A stretch of DNA of 64,000 bases, from the NCBI GenBank assembly GCA_025698865.1, contig JAILWQ010000004.1, forward strand, positions 215,763 to 279,762. The letters run 5' to 3'. Origin of the DNA: Erythrobacter sp. GTDB taxonomy: Bacteria > Pseudomonadota > Alphaproteobacteria > Sphingomonadales > Sphingomonadaceae. A program made the translations under genes and the position numbers. A model generated the notes under the pieces. It did not search any database. It worked only from the letters and a program-made list of their open reading frames with translations, and was not told the DNA's origin. This document shows, piece after piece, positions 14,786 through 22,992 of the stretch. How positions within the stretch are numbered: position 1 is the stretch's first letter; each line of letters opens with the position of its first letter.

Positions 14786-17371
14786 TCATACGACAAACCG
14801 ATCCCAGCCCGCATAATGCTCACCGCTTCGCTTACCGCGAGGCAGGCTCAGTCCGATCAAGAGCAGTCCGACCCCAACCGAGGCCACCGTTCCGGCAGCC
14901 GAAGCCCCTGCAAGCATGAAGGGCGCTGCGACCAGCCAGGCACCGAATGCAGCGTTGATGAAGCGCAGGGCGCGCGCGACTTCCGCGGTCGCGATGATTG
15001 CCACCGTAATCACCAAAGCACCCACCACGTGATCGCTGTTGGCCATCGCCCCCTCGCTGCCAAGCGTTATCCTTGTCAGCATCAGCCACGCTCCCAGAGC
15101 CGTGCTGGCCACCAGGGTCCACGGGAAGGTCACGCCGCGCACCGTGTTCGTCCAGATCGAACGCGCGTCGGTCATATAGTCGGTATCGTCGATTTCACCG
15201 TTTGACACTGCGCCGCCCTTGAAGAAGGTACGAACGAGTGACTTGCCTTCCTTTTTCGACCAGTAGAGATACTGTCCCATGGCGATGACTTCATCGAGCG
15301 AGAACGGGATCATGATGAGCATCGCAAGCGCAGCAATCAGAGCCGGCGTACTCCACGTCCCGATCATTATCGGCTGAATGATCACGAAATAGATACTGAC
15401 CACACCGAGCGGAATGACCAGAATGCCGAAGAAGGTAACCATCCACGGCATCGTGCGCCAGCGCGTGCGGGTTCCCATGACCGCCATTAGGATCTCGAGC
15501 ACATAGCTGACCGCCCCTAGTCCGGCATCCGGGATCGGCCAGGCCTTGGATACATCCGACGTGATGATTTCCTCGGTGCCGTTCTTGGGATCGCCAAGCG
15601 ATCCGGAGAAAAACGGCTCCCACGCCACATCGATATGGCCAAGCTGGTAGGAGGTAAGCATGCGCGATATCAGAAGGCCGATGATGCCCATCGCAACAAT
15701 CGGGAATCGCTGGGCATCGGTCGAGGGACTGTAGGTCCACCCGGGCGGGATGGACTTCTTGTCCATCATCCCTTCCATGCTCATGCCGGGCATCATTGGC
15801 ACCAGCACCGAGAATGCGATCGCCAATGTACCGACAAGCATATTGGTCAGATATTGGGCCGCGCTCGGACTCCAGAAGAACAAGGGCGCGAAAAGCAGCC
15901 AGATGCCGACAAAGGCCGTCGCCCACTGCCCCAACCAGGCGGTGCGCTTCGAAAGCGACATCGCGCCGAAGATCATCAATGCGATCCCGCTCAGCATATC
16001 GCTCAGAGCAAGAGCGTTGGCCCGCCATTCGATCGACGGCAAACCCCGCTCGAGAGTGACCGCTACGACCGAAGCACGCGCAGTATCGGCGGATACGACG
16101 TCATAAACACCAGGACTTGCAGCAAGCCAGAGGCCGAGTCCGATGACAGCAAACTGCGTCCAGCGGGTACCGCGCTGGGGTCCGTCCATATGCTGCATAT
16201 CGCCGTCCATATTGTTCATGTCGCCGTCCATCTGGTGCCCATCATGCGCTATATCGGTGTCTTGCGATTGAGGTCGCGCCGGTTCGGTCTTCGCTGCATC
16301 CGAACTCTTTGGATGCCAGGCCACGCGGGACGTGTTCAGCTTGTTCGTTTCGTACCAGTCCTGCGGGTCGGCTTGCAACGCGTCGATGATGGTCGGAAGC
16401 GTTTCGCGGAGCGAGTGCTCTGGCTCCCACCCCAGCAGTTTCCGGGCGCGGGAGATATCGAGAATGTAGTGAGCGTTTGCGTCATCGACCATCCACTGCT
16501 TGACGAATCCGTCATGACCGAGGACTTCTTCCTCGATCCACGTGCCCAGTTTCGCCACGCTTTTTGGAATGCGCACTGTCGTCCATTCCTTGCCGTGGAT
16601 CTGGCAATGAACGATGTCCTGTATCTCGGCATAGCCCAGCGTTTCGGGCTCGCCGACAAGTATCGGCATCTCGCCCTCGAGGTCAGTGCGATGAGCGATA
16701 GTCTGCTCGACCGCCTTGGTCAGATCGTCAAGATGCAGTGCCGATTGTGCAGCGCACAACATCCCCGGATACAGATGCGCCGACACGCGATGCTCATAGA
16801 CACCGGCAATCTGTTCGGCGAGAAAGGCGGAGTGCCCCTCGTCGTCGTAAACCCCCGCAAACCGCAAGAATACAACCGGAATGTCGCCACGGTTCTCGCG
16901 CAGTACCTGTTCCGCATCGACCTTCGATTGAGGGTAAGGCCACGTCGGTCCAAGCGGACTGGATTCGTCGATACGTACGCCCGGCAGCGGTTTGGGCTCG
17001 TGTACAAGCATCGAGCTTGCATAGATGAACTGTTCGACATCGAAGTCCTGCAGTGCCGTAATCAGCCTGCGCGACCCTTCAACATTGACATTGGTGTACA
17101 GCGGGTTTGGCTCGCCCGTGATGTCAAAATAGGCAGCCAGGTGAATGCAAGCTGCAATCGTGTTTGAATGCGCGGCACGCACATTGGTCAAGGCGTCGAC
17201 AACCGACGCTTCGTCCGCGAGGTCGATGGCGTATGAGGCTTCTAGTCCGGGAACGTCTTTCGCGACCGAGCGATCGAGGCCGATGATGCGGTACTGGTCG
17301 CTCAACCGATCAACCAAAGCGCGCCCAATGTATCCGCTTGCACCGGTTATCAGGACGACGCCTCTAGCCAT
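14786..17371 (-). CDS. Epimerase/dehydratase fused to an SPW-repeat membrane domain
   Basis: 861 residues. Residues 1-330 form an extended SDR: GASGYIG at 10-16, Ser119/Ser120, and Tyr146-x3-Lys150 (YPQSK). A His/Met linker (about 375-400, repeated MDGDM units) leads into a polytopic membrane part: two SPW-like repeats (IGLGLWLAASPGVYDV and VGIWLLFAPLFFWSP), a central set of helices containing IPFSLDEVIAMGQYLYWSKKEG, and another SPW-like pair near the C-terminus (ALGAWLMLTRITLG, AAFGAWLVAAPFMLAG). The substrate is unknown. A membrane-tethered NAD(P)-dependent sugar- or lipid-modifying enzyme is a reasonable guess. Confidence 0.85.
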   Translation of the reverse strand: MARGVVLITGASGYIGRALVDRLSDQYRIIGLDRSVAKDVPGLEASYAIDLADEASVVDALTNVRAAHSNTIAACIHLAAYFDITGEPNPLYTNVNVEGSRRLITALQDFDVEQFIYASSMLVHEPKPLPGVRIDESSPLGPTWPYPQSKVDAEQVLRENRGDIPVVFLRFAGVYDDEGHSAFLAEQIAGVYEHRVSAHLYPGMLCAAQSALHLDDLTKAVEQTIAHRTDLEGEMPILVGEPETLGYAEIQDIVHCQIHGKEWTTVRIPKSVAKLGTWIEEEVLGHDGFVKQWMVDDANAHYILDISRARKLLGWEPEHSLRETLPTIIDALQADPQDWYETNKLNTSRVAWHPKSSDAAKTEPARPQSQDTDIAHDGHQMDGDMNNMDGDMQHMDGPQRGTRWTQFAVIGLGLWLAASPGVYDVVSADTARASVVAVTLERGLPSIEWRANALALSDMLSGIALMIFGAMSLSKRTAWLGQWATAFVGIWLLFAPLFFWSPSAAQYLTNMLVGTLAIAFSVLVPMMPGMSMEGMMDKKSIPPGWTYSPSTDAQRFPIVAMGIIGLLISRMLTSYQLGHIDVAWEPFFSGSLGDPKNGTEEIITSDVSKAWPIPDAGLGAVSYVLEILMAVMGTRTRWRTMPWMVTFFGILVIPLGVVSIYFVIIQPIMIGTWSTPALIAALAMLIMIPFSLDEVIAMGQYLYWSKKEGKSLVRTFFKGGAVSNGEIDDTDYMTDARSIWTNTVRGVTFPWTLVASTALGAWLMLTRITLGSEGAMANSDHVVGALVITVAIIATAEVARALRFINAAFGAWLVAAPFMLAGASAAGTVASVGVGLLLIGLSLPRGKRSGEHYAGWDRFVV

Positions 17372-17416
17372 AATCTACTCCATCGCGTTGATCTTGGGAT
17401 TACTCTTCAAGACAGA

Positions 17417-17438
17417 ACCGTCCTCGCGGGAGGACGGT
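17417..17438 (-). terminator. Hairpin after the CBS gene
   Basis: ACCGTCCTC at 17417-17425 pairs with GAGGACGGT at 17430-17438 around a GCGG loop: a nine-pair stem. On the minus strand it follows the CBS stop by 18 bases and is followed by TCTGTCTTG, a weak T-rich tail. Confidence 0.5.
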
Positions 17439-17456
17439 CCTGCAGCTGCCCTCGGA

Positions 17457-17900
17457 CTAGCAACAACCCGATGAGGCCTTTTCCTGAGATGGCTTGGAGA
17501 TTTCCTCGACGAGTTCTGCGGTCTTTGCATCGGCACCGGACCGTGCAATATCAGCCTGGGAAACCATGCCGCAGCAATTCCCTTCGTCATCAATCACGGG
17601 AACGCGCCGGACCTGGTTGCTCTCCATCGTGGAGCAACATGCATCTACCTCGGTATCCGGCGTGACAGTGACAACCGAACGGGTCATGATGTCCCCCACC
17701 GGGGTGTCGGGCGACTTGCCTTCAGCTACGACGCGACAGCAAATGTCCCGATCTGTGACGACACCCACCAGACCGCCTTGGTCATCAACAACAGGAATCT
17801 CTCCGCAGTCGTTTCCCACCATGAGCTTCGCTGCATCCTGTACGCTCGCATCCTTGTCGCAGCAGGCGGGATCCTTCGTCATAATGTCCTTAACATGCAT
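17457..17900 (-). CDS. Cysteine-rich tandem CBS-domain protein
   Basis: 147 residues with two CBS motifs (about 1-62 and 70-130; VKDIMTKDP, GEIPVVDDQGGLVGVVTDRD, VGDIMTRSVVTVTPD, RRVPVIDDEG). CBS pairs normally bind adenosyl ligands and regulate other proteins. Unusually there are five Cys-Cys pairs: ACCDKD, DICCRV, DACCST, NCCGMV and the C-terminal GCC. These are spread over both repeats and would suit metal or thiol sensing. AAGGAG precedes the ATG. It lies upstream of, and in the same direction as, the epimerase-SPW gene, with a hairpin between. Confidence 0.88.
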   Translation of the reverse strand: MHVKDIMTKDPACCDKDASVQDAAKLMVGNDCGEIPVVDDQGGLVGVVTDRDICCRVVAEGKSPDTPVGDIMTRSVVTVTPDTEVDACCSTMESNQVRRVPVIDDEGNCCGMVSQADIARSGADAKTAELVEEISKPSQEKASSGCC

Positions 17901-18457
17901 AATTCCACTCCTTCATCGGTCGGTCTGTGCAAAAGCATTTCCCGTCAGGGCAGCTTCGCTCAAATCATAGAAAATCATAAGGTAACGGTTCCCATCGTTG
18001 GAAGGTCAAGCCCCCTCCATGCGACGAATTGGCGAACTCGGTGCCGACCTGGACCGCACAAGGAGGTCGCGCAGGTGCTGATCTTGGTGCGTCTCTGATG
18101 GGTCACGCTTACAGTACGAGCCATCTGCTCCAACCCCTCATATTGGCTGAATGGGAAAAGGTCGGGAGCTTGGAGAAAAGATCGTTTCAGCGAATGGATA
18201 TGTTCCACTCAATAGAGCTGACACCGAGATTTGTTGCGAATTAAACTTCGCAAACGGGCAGACCACGCCTTGGCAAAAAACTGCAATCGCGAAACTGGCC
18301 AAGCTTGAGGTTTTGCGAACAACGACGCAGCACCTTCGGGCCCGCTCCAGGAGTCTTATGTGTCTCGCCGGTCAAATGTCGGACGCGTCCTCAGCCAATT
18401 GCTGGTCCAACCCAAAATGAAGCGAACCATGAGAACAGACCAGCGCCAACTCTGTTT
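17901..18457. other. Intergenic region, possibly decayed regulator
   Basis: 557 bases without a convincing gene. It includes an operator-like dyad (17984-18010) followed directly by ATGCGACGAATTGGCGAACT (encoding MRRIGEL), which resembles a MerR-family N-terminus but stops after about 20 codons. Confidence 0.35.
17984..18010. promoter_or_regulatory. Degenerate MerR-type operator
   Basis: The sequence GGTTCCCATCGTTGGAAGGTCAAG resembles the CueR operator seen intact at 18989-19019, with an imperfect dyad (TTCCCA / TGGAAG) and a TTGACC read on the minus strand. It may drive the CBS gene or be a relic. Confidence 0.35.
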
Positions 18458-18916
18458 TTAGCAGACCCGCTGGTATCCGAACTTGTGACCGACTTCTTTT
18501 GCTAAGGCAGGATTGGCATCGTTGGAAAGATCTTTGAGAATAGGACAATCTGGCCGGTCATCGTTCGTGCAACCCGCGATAAGATGCTCAAGAGCGTCGA
18601 TCATGGAAAGAATTTCTGCCGCCTTGGCGCGCAGAGCACCCAAGTGTCCGGCGGCAACCTCCCGGACATCCTTGCTGGCTCTTTTCTCGTCGTGCCACAG
18701 ACCGAGCAATTCGCCGATATCATCTACCGAAAAGCCAAGGTTGCGGGCGCGGCGGATGAACCGCAGCGTATGTATTTCGGCAGGGCCGTAAAGCCGATAG
18801 CCAGCTTCGGTGCGTTCGGCCGCTCCGATCAGACCGATTTTCTCATAATGCCTGATCATCTTGGCCGACACGCCACTGTCTGCGGCGGCCTCACCAATTG
18901 TGTGCAGTTGGCTCAT
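18458..18916 (-). CDS. cueR: Cu(I)-responsive MerR-family regulator CueR
   Basis: 152 residues. N-terminal winged helix-turn-helix (TIGEAAADSGVSAKMIRHYE) with the MerR dimer helix, then the metal loop CTNDDRPDC with Cys116 and Cys124 seven residues apart, exactly as Cys112/Cys120 of CueR, and serine rather than cysteine at the position that distinguishes Cu(I) from divalent sensors (about Ser81). It would bind the 19-bp-spacer promoter immediately upstream and activate the divergent methionine-rich protein gene. The C-terminus is longer than in E. coli CueR. Confidence 0.92.
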   Translation of the reverse strand: MSQLHTIGEAAADSGVSAKMIRHYEKIGLIGAAERTEAGYRLYGPAEIHTLRFIRRARNLGFSVDDIGELLGLWHDEKRASKDVREVAAGHLGALRAKAAEILSMIDALEHLIAGCTNDDRPDCPILKDLSNDANPALAKEVGHKFGYQRVC

Positions 18917-18988
18917 GCATGCTGGATAACTTTCCCACGATAGGAAAGCAAACAGCCTGCGCCGACAATTTTTATTCTGACGCCCCTC

Positions 18989-19019
18989 TTGACCTTCCCA
19001 TGATGGGAAGCCCTATCTT
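18989..19019 (+). promoter_or_regulatory. CueR-type promoter/operator
   Basis: TTGACC at 18989-18994, then 19 bases, then TATCTT at 19014-19019. The spacer holds the palindrome CTTCCCATGATGGGAAG (18994-19010). A long 19-bp spacer with a central dyad is the hallmark of MerR-activated promoters. Orientation is toward the methionine-rich protein at 19241. Confidence 0.85.
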
Positions 19020-19087
19020 TTGGGTAATGTTCGATTCGCGGAGAAAGGTTATAAGAAGAAAGCGCACTCCCGCGCATTGACGCCGAC

Positions 19088-19210
19088 ATGCCCAGAAGCC
19101 GCACCGCCCTGGAAAAAATGCAAGCCAGATATGTGCGGATGACCCAGGCAGGTGACCTGAGCGGCAAGTTCGCGCGCTTCCAGTTCCTGCGCATGACGAC
19201 GCAAAGCTGA
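19088..19210 (+). CDS. Possible 40-residue small protein
   Basis: A frame of 40 codons (MPRSRTALEKMQARYVRM...) starts 69 bases after the CueR-type -10 box. It is basic and lacks a good ribosome site. It may be a real leader peptide or chance; no family is recognised. Confidence 0.25.
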   Translation: MPRSRTALEKMQARYVRMTQAGDLSGKFARFQFLRMTTQS

Positions 19211-19240
19211 ACTTATCGGAACAATGAAAGGAACTTTTTT

Positions 19241-19582
19241 ATTAATAGTTTTAAATTAGCGGCGCTCGGAGCCTTGGCGACCGCCGGTCTCGCAACAGCT
19301 GCGGCCGCGCAATCCCAAGTCGATCATCAGCCCGCTCCACAAGAGAGCTCGCAAGGCCAAGAGAGCAGCCACGAGCATGGTGCAATGCAGGGCGAAATGT
19401 CGGACATGGATGGTGACATGTCCGGGATGATGGCGATGATGAACAACCCCGAGATGCGCGCTGAAATGATGGCGATGATGAACGATCCGGAAATGCGCGC
19501 TCAAATGATGGACATGATGCGCAACTGCAATGAAATGATGAAGATGAAACAGGAACAGATGTCGAATGAAGAGGCAGGGTAA
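19241..19582 (+). CDS. Methionine-rich secreted protein under CueR control
   Basis: 113 residues if started at the ATT at 19241, which has AAAGGAA seven bases upstream and gives a complete signal peptide (NSFKLAALGALATAGLATAAAAQ). No in-frame ATG lies upstream; a TTG at 19274 would cut the signal peptide. The mature chain is His/Met rich, with tandem MMAMMNNPEMRAE/MMAMMNDPEMRAQ units and MMRNCNEMMKMKQEQM. Such Met clusters bind Cu(I) in the periplasm. The CueR-type promoter upstream supports a copper-chaperone or sequestration role. Confidence 0.72.
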   Translation: MNSFKLAALGALATAGLATAAAAQSQVDHQPAPQESSQGQESSHEHGAMQGEMSDMDGDMSGMMAMMNNPEMRAEMMAMMNDPEMRAQMMDMMRNCNEMMKMKQEQMSNEEAG

Positions 19583-19625
19583 TCCTGAGCACCACACGTC
19601 AATTTGCCAGATTGTCTTCGCCTAA

Positions 19626-19651
19626 GCCTGCCCCCTCCCTGCGGGGCAGGC
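19626..19651 (+). terminator. Hairpin after the Met-rich gene
   Basis: GCCTGCCCC (19626-19634) pairs with GGGGCAGGC (19643-19651) around an eight-base loop, 44 bases after the stop. There is no T-run. Confidence 0.4.
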
Positions 19652-19776
19652 ACCATCCGAACAATGATCGGTGAATCCTGCTGATCTCATGTCCCATGCA
19701 AGCGGACCGTATTTATGATTTCTACCACAACAGATCCCGAAGGCTTGTCGAGGCTCGGCTGCGCCCGTAGAGTTAG

Positions 19777-20136
19777 ATGATGCAGTTACTGCGCTCTCTT
19801 GGAATTTTTCTGATTGCTTGCGGACTCTTTGTCCAGTCGGCCGCTCATGCCTCGGCGGTGCCGCAAGCACCGGCGGGAAGCGAGGCGGCGTGTAACGAGA
19901 TGCGCATGGAGACTGGTGCTACGACCGCTTCGGAAGACCAACCCGGACCGTGCAAAAATCTTCGCCTGGATTGCCTTGTGGCCCTCGGTTGTATCGCTCC
20001 ACTGGCCATGATCACAGCCCCATCAGGCGAACGTACGAAAATTGCTGTGCGTTCGTTGTTCACCCCATTTGCCGCATATTCTCCGGCTCTCGTTGATCAA
20101 GGACCCGAGCCGCCGCCCCCGCAAGAGCAATTCTGA
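19777..20136 (+). CDS. Small secreted hypothetical protein at the cus operon start
   Basis: 119 residues with a signal peptide (about 1-26, ending HASA) and four cysteines in the mature part (AACNEM, PGPCKN, LDCLVALGC), which could pair or bind copper. The C-terminus is proline rich. I do not recognise a named family. It precedes the CusC-like gene by 115 bases in the same direction and probably belongs to the same transcription unit. Confidence 0.65.
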   Translation: MMQLLRSLGIFLIACGLFVQSAAHASAVPQAPAGSEAACNEMRMETGATTASEDQPGPCKNLRLDCLVALGCIAPLAMITAPSGERTKIAVRSLFTPFAAYSPALVDQGPEPPPPQEQF

Positions 20137-20251
20137 GTATTGCCAGGGACTGCCCTGCATACTGAAGCTGAACGAATTTTCCGTCGCGCCTAGCGATGGT
20201 CGTTTGTTCCGTCCGCGCTTATATCGCGCGCTCTAGCGGAATCTAGAAATC

Positions 20252-21487
20252 ATGCAGAAAATTTGCTGGACCGCATTTCCGGTCCTGCTGGCTTTGGCGC
20301 CAGCTAGTTACGCGCAGTCAATCGGCTACGAGGAGGCATTGAGAGCGGCCGTTAGCGAACAGCCGCAGGTGCGAGCGCGGGAGTTGCAGCTCGAGGCACG
20401 TCGCAGCGTCGCTGATGCAGCTGACGAACTACCAGATCCTCGCCTCCGCGCTGGGATTCAGAACCTTCCGGTGGCAGGCCCGGCAGCCTTCGAGATCGAC
20501 CGGCAGCTGCCCACCCAGATCCAGGTCGGTGTGGAGCAGGACATACCCAATCTCGCGGAGCGCCATGCGAGAGCGCGCATGGCAGTGGCCGATATAGATC
20601 TGGCTTCCGCGCAGTTGACCCGCGCGCAGCTCACGGCTCGGCTTGGAGCAGGCGAGGCCTGGATTTCGCTCGCGTACACCCAACAGGCTCTGAATGTTAT
20701 CGATGAGGCACTTAGGCAGATCGAAAGGCTGGTGCCCTTGGCGCGGAGCGCCGTTGCGGCGGGATCGGCCAGGCCGGCTGAGAGCCTCGAAATTCGCCGT
20801 GCGGTACTGGAAGTCGAGGACATGCGGACCCGCCTAGAAGGCGACCTTGACGCGGCACGGGCCATGTTGGCGCGATATGCTGCTGTGCAAGGCGCAGTTG
20901 CCACCGGGGCTATCCCCGCGGCGGATGTCGATGCCGAGCGACTCCGGGCGACCCTAGAGCTTAATCCCGATATCATTCTCGCTATCGCACAGGTTCGACA
21001 GGCAGATGCGAGGATCGATCTTGCCCGGTCGGAGAAGCGGCCCGATTTCGGCATCAATGTCAGCTATGGCAGGCGCGATCCGATGTTCGGTGATGTCGTC
21101 TCGGTCATGGGCTCGATTACGCTCCCCATCTTTGCGGGCAGGCGGCAGAACCCGAGGATTGCCGCTGCTGAAGCCGAAGCAAGCGCAGCGCAAGCAATTC
21201 AGCTTGATCGCTTGCGCGAACTGCAAGCGCAATTCGAGGCCGACCTTGCCGCTTGGCGCAGCGCATACCGCCAGTGGCAGCGAGCCACGGAGGAGTTGCT
21301 ACCCCTCGCCCAAAGCCGGGCTGATCTCGAAAGGGCCAGCTTCGCGGCAAACCGCGCCGAACTGCTGGACGTCATCGAAGCGATCAAGGCGCTGGCGCTC
21401 CTACAAATCGAGATCCTTGAGCGTGAGGAGGCGACAGTTGAAGCCGCGACGACCTTGCGACTGACCTATACGGAGTTCCAGCCATGA
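20252..21487 (+). CDS. cusC: TolC-family outer-membrane efflux protein (CusC-like)
   Basis: 411 residues, with a signal peptide ending at APASYAQ. Two long alpha-helical repeats with heptad pattern are visible (about 35-220 and 230-405), as in TolC/OEP proteins that form the outer-membrane duct. It overlaps the CusB-like gene by four bases. The system would export Cu(I)/Ag(I) from periplasm to outside. Assignment to Cus rather than Czc rests on the downstream CusB-CusF, CusA and CusF genes. Confidence 0.9.
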   Translation: MQKICWTAFPVLLALAPASYAQSIGYEEALRAAVSEQPQVRARELQLEARRSVADAADELPDPRLRAGIQNLPVAGPAAFEIDRQLPTQIQVGVEQDIPNLAERHARARMAVADIDLASAQLTRAQLTARLGAGEAWISLAYTQQALNVIDEALRQIERLVPLARSAVAAGSARPAESLEIRRAVLEVEDMRTRLEGDLDAARAMLARYAAVQGAVATGAIPAADVDAERLRATLELNPDIILAIAQVRQADARIDLARSEKRPDFGINVSYGRRDPMFGDVVSVMGSITLPIFAGRRQNPRIAAAEAEASAAQAIQLDRLRELQAQFEADLAAWRSAYRQWQRATEELLPLAQSRADLERASFAANRAELLDVIEAIKALALLQIEILEREEATVEAATTLRLTYTEFQP

Positions 21488-22992
21488 GAGCCAAAATGGG
21501 AGCCGCGTGGGACAAACTGTCGCCGCGCCAGAAATCCTGGACGATGGCGGCAACGGTCGCCCTGATCAGCGTCACCGCAGGATACGGGTTATCGCAGCGG
21601 GGTGAGAGCGGAAGTCAGGCAAATGGCAACGGGGGATCATCCAGCGCCGAATGTGAGGACGTGCTTTACTGGTACGATCCGATGGTGCCGGGACAGCGTT
21701 TCGACGAGCCTGGAAAATCGCCGTTCATGGATATGGAACTTGTTCCCAAATGCGCTGGCGAGGAGGCCACCTCCGGGGTTCAGATCGACGCGGGGCTTGT
21801 CCAGAACTTCGGCATCCGCACCGCCGAGGCCGAATACGGCGTACTTGAGCCGGACGTGTCCGTTACCGGTGTTCTCGCTTACAATGGGCGGGACGTTGCA
21901 ATTGTCCAGCCAAGGGCTGGCGGCTTTGTACAACGAACCTATGGGCGTGCTCCAGACGATGTGGTGAGCCGAGGCGCGCCGCTGGCCGATATTCTCGTAC
22001 CCGAATGGGGAGGAGCGCAGCAGGAATATCTGGCCGTCCTGAACAGCGGCGATGAACAGCTTGCACAGGCCATGCGCGAGCGGATGCGGCTGCTCGGCAT
22101 GTCGAATGGGCAAATTTCATCGGTGGGCCGGACCGGCCGCGCGCAGGCGACGATCACGGTCACCGCGCCGACCGGCGGGGCCATCACCATGCTCGGCGTG
22201 CGACCCGGCATGACCGTGATGGCAGGCCAGACCCTGGCGGAAATAACCGGATTCTCGCCGATCTGGCTCGAGGCATCGGTGCCCGAAACACAAGCAGCGA
22301 ATATCCGGGTCGGCCAACCTGTCAGTGCAACCCTGACCGCGTTTCCCGATGAGAGATTTTCCGGACCGATCATCGCGATCTTGCCGAGCGCACAGGATGC
22401 CAGCCGGACAATCACCGTCCGCGCACAATTGCCCAATCCTTCCGGACGGCTCAAGCCGGGCATGTTCGCGCAGGTCTCGCTGACCCCCGACACCCGGCGC
22501 GCTCTGCTGGTTCCTTCCGAAGCGGTGATCCGGACCGGGCGCCGCACCATCGTCATGATCAAGCAGGACGAGGGCGGCTTCATGCCTGCCGAAGTCCGGA
22601 TCGGCCGTGAGGCGGGAGGCAGGACCGAAGTGCTGGCCGGCCTTTCGCAAGGCGAAGAGGTCGTGACCTCGGGCCAGTTCCTGCTCGATTCCGAGGCAAG
22701 CCTGGCAGGACTTGATGTTCGTGCGATCGATGAGGCAGGTCCGAACCGGGACGGTGAAGACCAACCAGTGACATTCAGCGCAATGGGGACGATCGAGAAG
22801 ATTGCCGATGGCTCCGTCACGCTGCGGCACGGACCTGTCCCGCGGCTAGACTGGCCCGCCATGACGATGAGTTTCCGCACGAAGAATGCAGCGCAGATCA
22901 GCGGGTTCGAGGAAGGCGATAGAGTGCGCTTTACCTTCACCCAGCAGGACGCCGGCCCCCGTATCGAGACCATCAGGAGTGCCGGGCAATGA
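21484..22992 (+). CDS. cusB: RND periplasmic adaptor CusB with C-terminal CusF domain
   Basis: 502 residues. After a membrane anchor (about 17-37) comes a heavy-metal-binding segment with [20 protein letters not shown] and [11 protein letters not shown], then the adaptor body (lipoyl, hairpin and barrel parts, 95-410). Residues about 428-500 are a CusF domain with His, Trp and two Met ligands in [17 protein letters not shown]. The built-in chaperone could hand Cu(I) directly to CusA. It overlaps both neighbours by four bases. The ligand set implies copper/silver. Confidence 0.93.
   Translation: MRAKMGAAWDKLSPRQKSWTMAATVALISVTAGYGLSQRGESGSQANGNGGSSSAECEDVLYWYDPMVPGQRFDEPGKSPFMDMELVPKCAGEEATSGVQIDAGLVQNFGIRTAEAEYGVLEPDVSVTGVLAYNGRDVAIVQPRAGGFVQRTYGRAPDDVVSRGAPLADILVPEWGGAQQEYLAVLNSGDEQLAQAMRERMRLLGMSNGQISSVGRTGRAQATITVTAPTGGAITMLGVRPGMTVMAGQTLAEITGFSPIWLEASVPETQAANIRVGQPVSATLTAFPDERFSGPIIAILPSAQDASRTITVRAQLPNPSGRLKPGMFAQVSLTPDTRRALLVPSEAVIRTGRRTIVMIKQDEGGFMPAEVRIGREAGGRTEVLAGLSQGEEVVTSGQFLLDSEASLAGLDVRAIDEAGPNRDGEDQPVTFSAMGTIEKIADGSVTLRHGPVPRLDWPAMTMSFRTKNAAQISGFEEGDRVRFTFTQQDAGPRIETIRSAGQ

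Noticed and set aside
15635..17167. 510-codon plus-strand frame
   Set aside because: It mirrors the epimerase-SPW gene, whose Rossmann and YxxxK motifs are in the minus frame.
19088..19210. CueR-regulated small RNA or leader peptide
   Set aside because: Kept only as a low-confidence small protein, since no structure or ribosome site supports either reading.
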